DNA of 64,000 nt from Erigeron canadensis. Lineage: Eukaryota; Streptophyta; Magnoliopsida; Asterales; Asteraceae. Below the pieces are notes generated by a model, which did no database searches, was not told where the DNA came from, and saw nothing but the letters and a program-made list of their open reading frames with translations. Shown here one piece after another: positions 1 to 12,989 of the stretch. The DNA is taken from assembly GCF_010389155.1 (NCBI RefSeq), contig NC_057768.1, forward strand, positions 2,416,501 to 2,480,500, in the 5' to 3' direction. Position 1 is the stretch's first letter. Each line of letters opens with the position of its first letter. The position numbers were made by a program, and so were the translations under genes.

Positions 1-600
1 AATGAGACGATAATAAATTGATTTTATTTGTCATATTAAAAAAGTATAGCAGATGGAGATTATGGGACTTATTATATCATACTACTCCAAGAATATTACT
101 TTTGGTTAAATTTAGTTGATAAAAGTTGCACCCCCACATGGTAAACATAGAAATCTTTAATGGGCTTTTACATATCCATGTGTACATGAGTTTTTAGTTT
201 ATATTATATTAAATTATTTTTCATTTTCAGGTAGGGACAATTAGGAATAAAAACATTCCCTGAATTTGGCCATTTAATACTCTCACATATGTTATTTATT
301 TTAAGTGGAAAATGTTAAAGAATGCAATGAATTCAAGGTGAAAAAGAGCTTTGAGTTTGGATTTTGTTTGTTGGATGTGACCATAAAGGAAGATTGGGAA
401 TTTGGGATGGAAGGTATGCGTTATTTGTGTTGATACGATACTATATATTCTTTGTACTATTATATCTGGGTAGATTGTGGTGCTAAAAATAAGGAAAATG
501 TTAATAATAACACCAAGATAGTTTATTACACGTATAAAAATAAAAATTTTATAAATCAAAAACCCTTTTACTATAAAAGTGGGTTAGGCAATGGCCTTAG
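1..600. other. AT-rich spacer, no gene seen
   Basis: I see no convincing coding region, RNA gene or complete transposon here. Short open frames on both strands have low-complexity translations and no splice or family signature. Confidence 0.5.
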
Positions 601-665
601 AGCCACCAAATGATAAAGCCTCTCAATTTTTTTTTTAGCAATTAGGCTTTAATGTATTCAGTTTG

Positions 666-794
666 GAAAATGATAAATCTACAACTATATTTAACCATCT
701 ACAACAATATATGTTGTATACACTTGTACTATGTACAATATAACATGTACAATTGTTGTAGATGGTTAAAAAGTGTTGTAGATTTATCATTCTC
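666..794. mobile_element. 129-bp foldback MITE, Mutator-like
   Basis: The two ends are inverted copies: the left end reads GAAAATGATAAATCTACAAC and the right end is its reverse complement with one change near the tip. A second inverted block (TTAACCATCTACAACA) follows, so most of the element folds into a hairpin. It is flanked by a perfect 11-bp direct repeat, TATTCAGTTTG, at 655-665 and 795-805. A 9-11 bp duplication suggests a Mutator-like origin. It has no coding capacity. Confidence 0.85.
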
Positions 795-874
795 TATTCA
801 GTTTGGGCTTAAAAAAACTTAGGATAAGACGGATGCCGCTACATGTCATGATGCTTACATTCTTCCAATCTCTC

Positions 875-950
875 AAACGGTTTTTATATTATCTCTCAAT
901 TTTAACAGCCCCAAACGGTTTTTATATTATCTCTCAATTTTAACAGCCCC
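875..950. repeat. Tandem duplication, 38-bp unit, two copies
   Basis: Two adjacent copies of a 38-bp unit beginning AAACGGTTTTTATATTATC and ending in CAGCCCC start at 875 and 913. They are essentially identical, so the duplication is recent or recently converted. Confidence 0.9.
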
Positions 951-1329
951 CATATGTGATTAAGAGGAAAGTTTCGAAGAATCTCTCCATTTTTCAACGC
1001 TTGATTATTATTCCATTTTGATATAGTTTTTTCTCTTTTTTTTAACAGCAATGGTGATTGGACTTAGCGGCATGCCTCTTCATCATCCGATAGATATCGA
1101 CCACGTCACCAACACAGTCAATCGGAGGGCATGACTGGCAGTGGAAGTCCCACTACCATTCTGGAGGAAACCAACTAAATGTTAGAGAAAACCCCCAAAC
1201 CCCACCTCATTGGCAAGGACTTCCCAATATATGCCTTTCAAAGGTTACGAATCTGTGATCAACATTTGACTGAAAGACATAAGAGACATTAAATGTCCAG
1301 TTGGGCTAAATCCCAAGGACAGTTTTAGA

Positions 1330-1807
1330 AGTGCAATAAGTTTTCTCTTTTCCTAACGTGCTGATAATATAAATGCATTTTAGGTTTGAACCTTAAAGCT
1401 CGCTACATTTAGATTGTATGCTTATGAACTAGACCCCCAGACTTGAGCTCATTTAAAGCCCTAAAATAGCTTAAGCCGACACTGATGCTTTGTCTCAACA
1501 CTCAATAAAATGAACAAATTTTTCACCTAGATAAAAAAAACCTTTTACTAACTTTTAAAAAAATCGTTTTACAAATTCAAATAAAGGATGTATTATAAGT
1601 AAAGACTATAAGTTTTCTTTTTCCTAACATGCTGATAATATAAATGCCTTTTAGGTTTGAACCTTAAAGCTCACTACACTTAGATTATATGCTTATGAGC
1701 TAGACCTCCAAATTTGGTCTTGTTTAAAGCCCCAAATTAGCTTAAGCCGACACTGATGCTTTATCTCAAGTCTCAATAAAATGAACAGTTTTTTCACCTA
1801 GATAAAT
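1330..1807. repeat. Direct repeat of about 200 bp, two diverged copies
   Basis: The segment at about 1336-1532 recurs at about 1607-1807. Shared landmarks are CTGATAATATAAATGC, GGTTTGAACCTTAAAGCTC, CTTAAGCCGACACTGATGC and TTTTTCACCTAGATAAA. The copies differ by scattered substitutions and are about 275 bp apart. No coding frame is conserved between them, so this looks like a duplicated non-coding segment or relic transposon ends. Confidence 0.85.
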
Positions 1808-4800
1808 TACAAGCGGTAAATTTCTACTCTAAAGAATCAGTCAAAACTTGATCTTTCACAGGCTAAGTTGTGTGTATGAGCAATAAAACTTTGTGTGAGA
1901 TTAATTCCAAGGAATGAGACATATATGTTACCAATGAATGAGACTTTTATAGGAAAAGACCCTACTGCTATTAGTGTCCAAATCAACCACGTATTCTTTT
2001 TTCATTGGCATGTCAGAGTGAATATTTGATCATGCCTGTTCATAGTACTTGTCGTCCCCAGGTACTATCATAAGTCTTCTTTATGTCAATAAGAGTATAG
2101 ACATGCATATGCAAACCAAACCACCAATCTGGAATGCTAGGATTGTGCCTAGTCACATCAGTTATCCTTATCTTCAATCCAGATTGATTCTTCGCTTGAT
2201 TGCCTGACACAGATTGAGCCATTTGTCAAAACTCAATCTGCTTAAGTGCTTCCAAGCTGACTAATAATCACAAGCTGACTTTCACTCCCAACTTGGTCTT
2301 CTATCTTCAATCCTTCTTTTCGATTTGGATTGAATGCTATGAACATTGTTGATGCAACTTGAAGAACATTTACTTCCATAAGATATTAGATTACAATACA
2401 TGAAGTGTGATCTAAGTCAAATTCTGATGGTAAGCTGTATTAGCTTAACCTGAGCCAGATTGAAATACATGAACCAAAAAAATTAGAAGTGTTTAATTAT
2501 TAAATATGTTATTACCAAATTTATATAATACATTAGGACCCAATATACCCGGAAGGGGGTGATTTTAAGTTTCAAATGGAGGCTTTATTGAGTGATGATT
2601 CAATATATTACTCATAGAATTTACTTTTGTCACACGCTTATATTGGGAAGAATGGTCCTTTATTTATAGCTAACTAAAGGCACCCAAATGCTACCTTGAT
2701 ATCCAATCTACCCTAGTAGAATAACAAATTGTTATTATCTTTATTAGGGAGGTGTAAAAGAAAACCTTGATATATATAAAAAAGCGGACCAGATAGCTTG
2801 CCAGAAATCACAAAAACTGGAACCAAAAATTACCAAAACTGAACACTTAAGGTTGTGATTGGTATCTTGTAGTAATAGGTGAGATGAAATACATATTATT
2901 AGGATGGAATTAAAAAACATATTTGTTTATCTATTTGAAGAAGATGAGTTCATTACTAAGGATCGTGATTTCATAGAAAACTACTTGTAATATATTAAAT
3001 AATAATTTATAAGGTTTTGAAAACAAAGTTTGTTATATGACATATCGTTTCATATTTTAACAAATTTTAAACAAATATGATTTGATACATAACTTAAAAG
3101 TTCTCAAAAAAAAAAATAAAAAAAAATCACGAAATAAAGATTCTCTTTACATTTACACTTAATTGCTCTCTACTAACCAAGCATATAATATAATGCATTA
3201 GTTTCCCTAACTTTTATATGATTCGATGAACATTAAAATTTTGACACGCCTTATGCCAAACCAAATGTATCGAGCTAACTGTGTTGTAAAGTGATAAAGT
3301 GTTATTGGGTAATTAGATGCCCTGGCCTTCATCGAATTAGGTCAAAAGAAATGGCAAATAGTCTAACTTTACGTTATTATAGTTTGTATCCACCACGGCA
3401 CCACTTGTACGAGTATCACATTAAGATAATTAGCAGATAAAAACTAGGAACATCATGAACTACATATCAAAACCGATTACTTGATTGTTGCAAAGTTTTG
3501 AATACATAGATACATCGAACTATAGGTGAATACAATTCGGTTTGGATCGGGTATTATCTAAAAGCAAAAATTTTAAAACCAAAAACCAAGGATTCGTTTT
3601 TTGTCGTTCTGTTTTTATTGGTTTTCGCAAAACCAAAACCAACCCAATCGGTTTCGTTTGGTTTTTACCTTGTTCAGTTTTTCTAGTTTTTTTAATTTTT
3701 GCCTCTAAATGCGACCACCTTCCCATATAAAATTGTTCGCAATCATTAACTAAAAATCGAAAATACATTTTGTAATAATGGATAAAAAGGGGATGTATGT
3801 GTCTATGTGAAATGTGATTACGTGGGGGCCTGGTGAGGGGGTGGGTAAGAAACAAAGCACAATCATCCAAAATTACAGGAGGGAGAGTGAGAGTACAATT
3901 TTTGGAACAAAAACACACATTGTTGGGTGAATTTGTGTTGCACGAGTAATACTGTGGCTGAATAGGACTGTATTACTCTCTGTTAGTCTGTTTTCACTTT
4001 TTAAAGTGAAGTTTTGTACAAGCATTGCAATTATGTAACTCTTGTTTGTATATTTCAATTCCTCTTTTTCTTATAAGCTATAACACCTTTTTTTCATAAG
4101 TTATCATGAAATCGGTCTTTTTATCCTAAAATAGAGGCATAATTATTTACATTCCACTTCCTCAAATCCCGAAACTGGATCGATGTTGTTGTTGTTGTTT
4201 GTATGTTTCATATATATATATAACACTAAAATATAGAAGTTATAGAAACGATCCATTTACTATATATAGACGCACAAAAAGTCAGCTTTAATTTGTTGCA
4301 TGATCAACATAAGCCATTATTAATCGACATGGGTCACTAATCGATATAAGTTACCGATGAATACTTTTGTGTGTTATCGTGTTGATGCTAACAAGCAGCT
4401 AGCATGAATCGTTGTCGACGACTAGCGACAAGAAACACTTGTTCACTTTCATTATAAACAACTTCTACCTAGATAAAGATGTTGTTTTCAACTTCTACCC
4501 AAATAGAAAAAAAACCCCGCCTTTTGAGATCTTTTATAAACAAAAAAAAAAGAAGATATTCGACATATATTTACAAAAAGATCGAATAGCAAATTCTAAT
4601 CATCTCGTTTTTTGTTTTTTTAATCCCCATGTTTCGATATGATAATTCGACAACAATTTCCCTTTTACTATTCTCGTTCAATCATTTTAGAAAGATAAAT
4701 TTGTACTTATGGCCACTGCATGCTATATTGTTATTGTTATATATCCACATGTATTAATATTAATATTGTTATAAACATATGTTATAAATTAAAACCCACG

Positions 4801-5161
4801 CATATATGTTTCACATGAAAATATATAATAAAAGAAAAAGCATGTGAAATCATGTTGGAACAACATTATCAAATTTCCATTTTTGCATAACAGTTGCTAT
4901 ATACATTATCGACGGACGGTACCATAAAATTTTTTCAGAAGAGACAAAATGGACAAAATGTTAAATAACTAATTTTTTTAAAATTCATAAAAAATTTAAA
5001 ATCATGACTAAATTTTGAGGGGGACATTGCCTCGCTCACCATACAGTACCGCCATATATGAAATGAGTTGGTTGAGGGTAAAATTTAATTGTAAAATCTC
5101 CATACTAACTATAAATGTGTGGTGTTTGATTTTTGTGTAGATATTTTTATGTGGTTTGACT
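1808..5161. other. Spacer with no supported gene
   Basis: Mostly AT-rich DNA. A 60-codon open frame on the minus strand at 2040-2222 has a non-repetitive translation (it contains a DWWFGLHMHVYTLID stretch), but I recognise no family and see no supporting exon. The stretch near 3540-3700 is biased in A/G and T/C, which opens frames on both strands without meaning. Otherwise I see nothing. Confidence 0.45.
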
Positions 5162-5437
5162 TAGGGATGAGAAAAAAACCGAAACCCGTTACCCGACCCG
5201 AAACCAGCTTGAACCGACCCGCCCGAAGGACTAACGGATCAAGTCACGGGTCAAGTTTTTGTTGCATTTTCGGGTCACGGGTTGTGCGGGTCAAGCCAAA
5301 AACGAAAAAAGGTGAAGGAAACCCGTGACCCGCCCAAACCGAACCATCACGGGCCGGGTCACGGTTACGATTTTCTTGTTTTTGCGGGTTGCGGGTCAGG
5401 CCGGGTTTTCGCGGGTCGGATCATTTGCACATCCCTA
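5162..5437. mobile_element. GC-rich hAT-type MITE, 276 bp
   Basis: The ends are TAGGGATG and CATCCCTA, an inverted pair. They are flanked by a perfect 8-bp direct repeat GTTTGACT at 5154-5161 and 5438-5445, the duplication length of hAT transposons. The body is full of CGGGT/ACCCG words and stands out as GC-rich against AT-rich flanks. It has no transposase; the 69-codon frame inside it is a composition artefact. Confidence 0.85.
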
Positions 5438-5580
5438 GTTTGACTTCTTATTTAACTTGACTAGTTAATTAATTCGGGTTCAAATCAAACATCTCAATTA
5501 AATTTTTTTTAAAAAAATATATATTTAAATAATATATGTATGTAATAAGATAATAATTTATAAATTAATAATATTGACTA

Positions 5581-5946
5581 TCTATACTATCTTTATAAAC
5601 AAACTACTCTCCCTAAAATTTAACATTCTACCTTTAAAATCTCCAATTTACCCTTTTAATCTATATTATCATAAAATACTTTATTCCTGGAATTCTAAAA
5701 ATACTCTTAAAAAAAACCTTACGCGTGTCCCTTTTCTTTCCTTAAGTTGCTCACATAGTATACCAAAATACACACATGCGTTACCGAATTTAATAATCAA
5801 TCAACATAAAAAAAGCCCACTCTAAAAATAATAACGGTGGTAAGAAATACTTGAGTTAAATCATACATTCATGTAATAACACGGTACAACTACTTAACCA
5901 GTGTTTTTTTCCTATATCTCGCTGCATCGGGCGGATACAAAGCTAG
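5581..5946 (+). mobile_element. Non-autonomous mini-Helitron, 366 bp
   Basis: The 5' end reads TCTATACTATCTTTATAAAC and the 3' end has a short GC-rich stem region followed by CTAG. It sits between an A (5580) and a T (5947), the A^T target of plant Helitrons, with no target duplication. There is no Rep/helicase ORF; an 83-codon frame inside is random. Confidence 0.75.
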
Positions 5947-6881
5947 TTGAATTATAAGGATAAGTCATTTCATTCCAATAAATGATTAGGACTTCTATTG
6001 AGCATTTAAGAGGTTAATTACTTTAAAAAAATTTTAAATAACATCATAACTAAAATAAAAATCTTCTAAAAAATCATAGACTTACCATGCATATCATAAA
6101 TTTTTCAAAAATACTTAAGAATAACAATCCTTCGATAAAGGTTTACCCCTTACATGTTAAGACTAGAGCGATTTGGTAAGTGACACAAAATTAGCCGGAT
6201 TGCCATATAAGATAAGATAATGTTAGTTCTATGGTCTCTTGTTTTATTTTTAAAGACGAGCTTAACTGATGAAAAATATATTTATATCTTTTAAAATAAA
6301 ATTAAAACATTGCATGTCATGAGAACATATATATGCAATTCCAAAACACTTTAAGAAGCAAAGCATTACAAATTTATTTTTATATTTTGTATATCCAAAG
6401 TTCCAAACATGCATAGGACTATAGGATATCTTTAATGAGTTTGCATTTAATTTGTTGCATTTCTTGTATGGTTTTTTTTTTCTTTCTTTGATGTATGTAT
6501 GACGTACTTGTAATCAAGAAACGAAATTATTAGGGGTCAAGAGGATGTCGATTCTTTCCAATTAACAAAACTTAAATCCCTCCCCCCCCAAAAAAAAAAA
6601 AAAAAAATCAAGCAAGCGACCTCCTTTAATATCAAATATTGTGGCTAAAATCCTTCTAACCAAAATGTATTGCACTGCCTGTCCGCCTTGTGCGTGCCCT
6701 GTGAAGTTTTTTGTTCAAAAAACTACATGACATAATTCCTCGATCACTTGATCGGTAAATTGCTTGACATTTTTTGTTTCAAGTTATAGGATGGTGTTTG
6801 GTCGGGACCTTTTTATTTTGGTTAAATGATGGTGTATTGTAGCTATGATTACATTGTTATATTCAAATTTGTCTTTAAGAA
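5947..6881. other. AT-rich spacer
   Basis: No gene or complete element recognised. A C-run followed by an A-run at about 6580-6607 is the only notable local feature. Confidence 0.45.
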
Positions 6882-7057
6882 CGAGCATGGTACCCGCGCA
6901 ATGCGACGACAGTATTGGGGAAAACGGTCTGCTTTATTAGGGATTTTGGGTAATTACGTAAAGAAAAAAAAACAAAAAAGTTCAAGGGCAGATAAAATAT
7001 TTCAAAGACAGAAATATTTAATAGGGGGAGGGGATTTGCTTTATTAAGGAGTAGAGA
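6882..7057 (-). mobile_element. Mini-Helitron, 176 bp
   Basis: On the minus strand it starts TCTCTACTCCTTAATAAAGC at 7057 and ends with GCATTGCGCGGGTACC and CATGCTCG at 6882. The terminal CTCG is a one-base variant of the usual CTAG. The bases outside are A and T, as expected for a Helitron. There is no coding capacity. Confidence 0.65.
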
Positions 7058-7561
7058 TTGTGTTAATTAAGACCATAGAAGATTAGAAGATACACCAAGA
7101 CATGTTTAGTACTCGATCAATTATGTTTTAACTCATTAATTAGCCTTTTCTCATAATAACATTATAGTTAATTTCGTGTCTAAACAATCTTTTAACTCTA
7201 CTTTAAGTTACTAGTAAAAATACGAAGGTACATCTTTATCGGTCATAATCTTTAGAAGTGGTCTATTCTGTGTACGTAGCATAAGACGACTATAACTCAA
7301 AGTCATAATCCGGATCTTTAGTTTCATTTTTAAAAGTTATAGATATTTTTTGTATATAGAGAGAATTGTGGATATGGCAATTTTTTCTATGGAAAGGCCC
7401 CCCAGCTCCACCGAAATAAACTTCATATGCTTTTCATTTTTCTTTGTTTTCTTTTTGAAAAGAGAAACATCTTTTGGTCTTCATATTTGGTTTAGGGGTC
7501 CATTTATGTCCTCCAGTTTGGCCACAAGCCCACATTATATGGTGTGGTTCTTTAATTAGAT

Positions 7562-7675
7562 GGGATCAAAAGTTATCGATTGAAATGATTTTGTGTCCAA
7601 AAATGAAGGAAAGAATGAAAATTGCATTTTCGAATGTTCTAATGATATTTGAATTCCTAGAAGTTGATGTACTAA
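7562..7675. repeat. Segmental duplication copy A, left part
   Basis: This segment matches 19085-19200 (shared ATTTTGTGTCCAAAAA and GAATTCCTAGA then GTTGATGTACTAA). The match resumes at 10316 after a solo LTR, is broken again by a CACTA element (10572-12321), and continues to about 12968. Copy B is 19085-20981. Confidence 0.85.
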
Positions 7676-10315
7676 TGTAACATTCGTGAAATTTAACTTT
7701 GGTAGACCCGTTAAGTATATGTACGCTTGACTAATTATAATTAATTTAGTGATATATGATTGAGTTATTTGACAATTTAATCGAGTTCAAGGTGCATATA
7801 CGATATGATGATTGTTTTTACTTGCATTGTCTTCGTGTGCTACTTGGCATCTAGTGGTCGATTTAATTAATAGTTTGTTGGGCAGTGGTGTTTAATTTAC
7901 TAGAAATGTGAAGTTGGACTATCTCTGGACATGGTTGACCCATGACCCATATGGTTGACCCAACCTTATCCTCCACCACCACCCTATCCACCCATATAAT
8001 TGCTTACACATTTCTCTCTTTCATTTATTATAAGAGCACCCACTTTTCTTCCATCTCACTCTCTCTCTAGAATTTAATACACACAATTGATGTTTCAAGC
8101 AAGAATTTATTTGGGGTTTTCATTATCATCGTCGATTTAACATCATATCAAAAGTCAGCGTCTTGAGGTGCAAGGAATAACATAAATCAGTTCAAATTCG
8201 GGTTTATCACTTGAGTGGAAGAATTGGGTTAGTAAACTCATCCCAAATTCATCATTTTATGATTATAAACTTGTTTTATAGTCAACCCTTCTAAATCATT
8301 GGTCAAATCCAGGTCAAAGCTTCATTTGGTCAAATCTAGGATTCATATAAGTCAAAATGGGTCAAATTCGATTTCCATGCTTGGATTTGTGTTGAGTCGA
8401 AATTGTGACATGAGTTATACTTATTAATGTCTAAATATGTCGATTATGCTTCAAAGTGAGCTTTAAATCCCTCCAACCGAATTCCAAGTTGAATTAAGGT
8501 TTGTAGTATTTTGAAATGGGTCAAGTGACTCCTTGGGTAAGATTTTGGTGTTATGATTTGAGTTCAAGAGATGGGTTAGCACCATTCATGTTTAAACATG
8601 TTATATTCCTGATAATACCTCGTTTTTGAGCTGCACAAATCGTTTTTAAAGTCAAAAATCAAGTTTTAGCGTTTGTGGCTCTTCTCCTAGGGTTCTTGCT
8701 GTTGCTGCTCGTTTTTCGTGCAGATCCAACGTAAGCTACGCCCTTACGCCCCCCTCTATCTCTCATTTTCGTTTTTGAAACCTCACCTACTGTTTACACC
8801 TACCAGACGCCAGAATTCAACTTTGCATGGCACCGTTCCTTACCACATTCCATCTACCATACCTTACGCCCTTGAATCTTCCTCCACCATACCTTACGAC
8901 CACTACCACCAGCGTAATTTACAGTGGTGTGGTTCTCCACTTTTCTTAGATTCTTATTTTGGGTTTTCCATTGTTGAAACTGTTTCAAGCTTTGTTAAAT
9001 ACGTTTTTTGTCCTCCTTAATGTTGTATTTAGCCTATGGGAAGAGTCCAGGGACGGGAATCCTTAAGCTAATCTTGTCGGTTGAACTTGAATCTATGTAT
9101 GCATGTATATGTATATATATATATGTGTGTGTGTGTGTGTATGTATATACGTGTATACATATAACAAGTATTAAAGTAAAACAAATAAAACAAAATCTCG
9201 ACCCTTAGATCATGGTAAATTTGATGAACAAAGATTCATGAAACACAAATGTATATTGATGCACGATGATTATCCTGATGCACGGTAAAGGGAAACTTAA
9301 TGTTTTATTTGTTTTATTTTAATAGTTGTTTTATTTTACCTAGAACCTAGTTATGTATATATGTGTATATATATATATATATATATAGATACATATATAT
9401 AGTCATGTATAAAACCTAACATAGATATATACATATATAGGTATGTATAGAAATGAGAAATGTATCTATATTAATAATCGTGTCGTATACGCATAATGAT
9501 AGGTTGTGACCATTAAGGAATTCGGGATACTTGTAACTCGTTGCACACTGACAATTAAATTATAACTTGACGATACAAGGCAAATGTGAGTTCGTAGCCC
9601 CCTTATTTACATGATTTTGGGGTGAAAAGTGTACAACGTGTTTTTATGGTTTGTTTGATCGTTATATGTTCGTTTGATTGTTTTATCAAGGTTATATTCT
9701 CGCTTGATTGTTTTATCAGGGTTATATGCTCGTTTAATTGTTTTATCAAGGGTATATGTTCGTTTAATCGTTGAATCAAGCTTGTATGATCGATATATGA
9801 TCGTATCAAGGTTATGTGATCGTTTACCGATCTAAATCAAGGTTTCAAGGTTATGTGGTCATTTAATGACCTAATCAAGGTTATATGATCGTTATGATTT
9901 TTAATCAAGGTTAAACGGTTGTAATCCCGAAACTTGTTTCTTAAAGTCAAAACTATGAACTCACCAACTTTATGTTGACGCATTTTAGTACAGTTTTTAG
10001 GTAATCAGGTGAATCAAAGACGTGAAGGATGATTGTATTGCATGCGATAGGATTGAGCTTGAACTTTTGTGAATCCGTGATTCATTGCTCCCGCTTTTGG
10101 GTTATGCCTAGGATCGTTAACCATCATTTGATCCATTTTTGTAAACTATTGATGGTGTTGTGTTCCTGGTGCATTATTTGATTTATAACTTGAAATTGTA
10201 CTTGAATTATGTATGGATTACTCAATCCTTGAATGCATTTAGTTGCCTCTACTTAATTTCTATGTCACGCTCAGCTTTTCTATTAATGCCCCATGTTTCC
10301 GCCTTATTGGGGTGT
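7676..10315. mobile_element. Solo LTR 1, long-LTR Gypsy-type family, about 2.64 kb
   Basis: It begins TGTAACATTCGTG and ends near GCCCCATGTTTCCGCC and GGGGTGT. In copy B of the duplication the flanks are continuous (GATGTACTAAAGTAG), so the sequence is an insertion. The expected terminal TTACA and second target copy are missing, which a deletion of about 8 bp at the right junction would explain. It shares internal blocks with solo LTR 2 (GTAGCCCC, TTTTGGGGTG, GAACTCACCAAC and the terminal region). No primer-binding site, polyprotein or second LTR is adjacent, so it is a solo LTR. A TATA-like TTATAA lies near 8.03 kb. It has no coding function. Confidence 0.8.
9655..9915. repeat. Minisatellite inside solo LTR 1, unit about 30 bp
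   Basis: About eight degenerate copies of a unit built on GTTATATGnTCGTTTnATTG and TTTTATCAAGG. The open frame it creates on the minus strand translates to a short repeat and is not a gene. Confidence 0.85.
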
Positions 10316-10571
10316 AAAGTAGCCCAACATACAAAAACCAGTACTAAAGCGTTTTTTTCTTCATCTTTAGTATGGTTTGGTTTAAACAAGATATACAAGA
10401 TAAACCGCACGACATTCTATTGAACTAATTTTAAAAATTAAAGTAAAATATATACACTTTGATTACTAGGAAAAAAACAGAGTCATTTCACCTTATATAA
10501 GTGAAAATTACTAATTAACAATGTCAAAATCGATATATCTTAACTATGGATATGTGAGACGGGTTAAGTAC

Positions 10572-12321
10572 CACTATAAATAAAATGCCATTTAGTGGCA
10601 CATTTTTTTAATGGCAAATACCCTATGTGCCATTATAGAAAAGATTTTAATGGCACTTAACTTTTATGCCACTATAGAAAGAGAACATTAGTGGCACTTT
10701 ACAACTTATGCCATTAATGTACATAGTATTTGGTAACAAGATATAGTAAGTCATCATAAATAACTAGATTTTGTGTTACATATATAAACTTATATCATTA
10801 AATTTATTTAATTAACTTTTGATTCTCCAATTGTGTCTGTGTTGGTAAAGAAAATGATTTTGGCCCTCAAAATTTTAGTCTATTTCATTTCCCCTCTAAT
10901 TCAGATATCTTTCCTAAATTACACTTTAAATCTCTCCACCATGAGTCCCTCTAATTTGAGATGTATTTCGAAGATATAAATGGGTTCTTATCCATTTAGC
11001 AATGATAACAAATCCTTAAGGTTTCAAACAACATCAAGTAAGTAGGTAACTAATGTTTTTTTTTAATTGATTTGAAACAACGGTTCAGGGAATTAAGTCG
11101 CGTTTTTATGCATTCTCATTTTTTCTTAATTCATTATTATGTTAGGTCCTTCTATTATTTTTTACAATTTTCTATAAATATCCTAGCTATATATAATATA
11201 GTCATAATTAATCTATGAATATTTATGTTTGTTAGGCTTTTTCAGGACTGATTTTTTATTCTAATACTATTATATCAATTCTTATCAGTGATGTTGATTG
11301 CAAATAATCGTCCAAGGAATCGGGTTTCACAGGTTGAACGAGAGAAAGAACGAGAGGACATTAACCAAGATTCTAATTTCAGGTTTTTTTCATTATTTTG
11401 ATTTATAAATTTATATATTGTTGTTGGAAATTTTTTTGGGTTATTAGCTGTTGAGTTCAATTTATTAATGGTGAATGTTATCTTGTAGTCAAATTGTTTT
11501 AGGTGTGAAAATCAATCGATTACTGTTAAAGTTGTTATTTTAGCTATAAGTGAAAATCAATGGATTGTTTATGGGTTATAGATAAAGCACCGCAGGGTAC
11601 TTTATTTGCTTAAATATCATCCTTGAAGCTTTAAATTTTCATCAGATAGCGCGGTATATAAATGATGATATTTTCATGCTTTGTGATATTACCTGGAATC
11701 TCAAGAATTAACTGCTACAATATGTGCAGAGCTAGTTAACCGGAATTTACAAGTGTAAGTGATGGCGAGAACAAGCAGGTATGGACAACGCAGATGAGAA
11801 GTAGAATGCTTTTATTATGATAGCTTCTGAAGCATCAATTCTGTGTATAATTTTGTATTGTATTTAGCTAAATTCATTTCCAAATGTATGTACTTTGTAG
11901 AACAATATCAATAGACAATTGAATTTTATTCCAATTTATGGTAATGAACTAATAATACTTTGTGTTGTTTCGTATGTTCCTTCTGTTATTATATTACAAT
12001 TAATTATAAGTATGAATGACAAATTAGTTTAGCTAAACCAAAAATTAGCATAATTTCTTGAAATTCATTGGCAGTTTTAGTGACACAATACATATGCCAC
12101 AAAAGTGAATTTTGTTAACAATGGCATACAAAAAAGTGCCATAATAAACATATAAGGTTGCAGCGGCACAAGCAAAAAGTGCCACAAAAAGGCTTTAGTG
12201 GCACCGCCTGTAGTGGCACTTTTTTTGTATGCCACTGCATCTTAAATCGATTTTTAGTGGCACTTCTTTTACATTTAGTGACACTTTTTGTGTGCCACTA
12301 AATGACAGTTTATTTGTAGTG
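10572..12321. mobile_element. Non-autonomous CACTA transposon, 1,750 bp
   Basis: Ends are CACTATAAATAAAATGCCAT and its inverted counterpart ending ATTTGTAGTG. The 3-bp duplication TAC lies at 10569-10571 and 12322-12324, and the paralogous copy B has a single TAC at the empty site near 19472. Both subterminal zones are packed with TGGCAC/GTGCCA words in both orientations, as in CACTA elements whose transposase binds subterminal repeats. The interior has no transposase-like frame. Splice-like junctions near 11.3 kb could be a captured fragment, but I recognise none. Confidence 0.92.
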
Positions 12322-12914
12322 TACCAATTTTTTAACGTTTCTAAATAATGGTATATGGATTTTTCATGTATTAAAAATATGAAAACAAAACCTTAACCTT
12401 GAGTCCTGAGTCCTTAGGTAGTTTGATGTCATTGTAAAAGAAAAACATGCATGTACCATGTACCATGTTTGTCTATATAATGATCACAAGTCGATTGAAA
12501 TGTTGTCATATCAATTGTTGTAATATTGTATCTTGGATATATTGCCACGTACAAACCTAACATGAAAACTGGTGATGTATAATACAAGAAATAGCTCTGA
12601 CATGTTTAGTCATTTTTAGTTGCGGTTAGTCCATCAAATGATTTCGGACGGGTATGCTAGTAATGCACAATGATACAAACGTATACAGAAAATAGCAGCG
12701 CGGGTGATATATGATTACCTCAATACTAGAATTTATTAGAACAAATTTAAGAGCGGATCAAGTACATCAACATTCTTCTTTTTGTAATTCAACGGTATGA
12801 GAAAAAAAATATATAAATACAAAGAAAAAAATAAAAATCCTAAAATCAAAAGTGGGGGTATATTTGTTGAAAAGATAGTCATGATAGTTTATGAAATAAT
12901 CCCTAGCTTGAGGT

Positions 12915-12968
12915 TCATTTGTTTATGCCGGCCAGTGGCATCTTTGGCTCCATCTGCAACTCTTTGTT
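12915..12968 (-). pseudogene. Truncated last exon of KIN-like gene (copy A)
   Basis: Read on the minus strand this matches the last exon of the intact gene at 20929-21388: the frame gives RVADGAKDATG where the intact gene has GVADAAKDATG. Extra bases after the ATG-codon equivalent shift the end, and the match stops upstream, so the first two exons and most of the third are missing. It is a relic of the segmental duplication. Confidence 0.8.
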
Positions 12969-12989
12969 AAACGAATGACACTCTAATTG

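Larger units (their letters stand above)
10316..12968. repeat. Segmental duplication copy A, right part
   Basis: Homologous to about 19197-20981, allowing for the CACTA insertion at 10572-12321. Landmarks shared with copy B include GTCATTGTAAAAGAAAAACA, GATTTCGGACGGGTAT and ACAAACGTATACAGAAAATA. It reaches into the last exon of the KIN-like gene, then the match stops. Confidence 0.85.

Noticed and set aside
3520..3918. 132-codon minus-strand frame and 62-codon plus-strand frame in the same stretch
   Set aside because: Both arise from an AAACC/GGTTTT-biased stretch, and the translations are low complexity with no family features.
9603..9809. 68-codon frame with repeated HITLIKQ-like units
   Set aside because: It is the translation of the minisatellite inside solo LTR 1.
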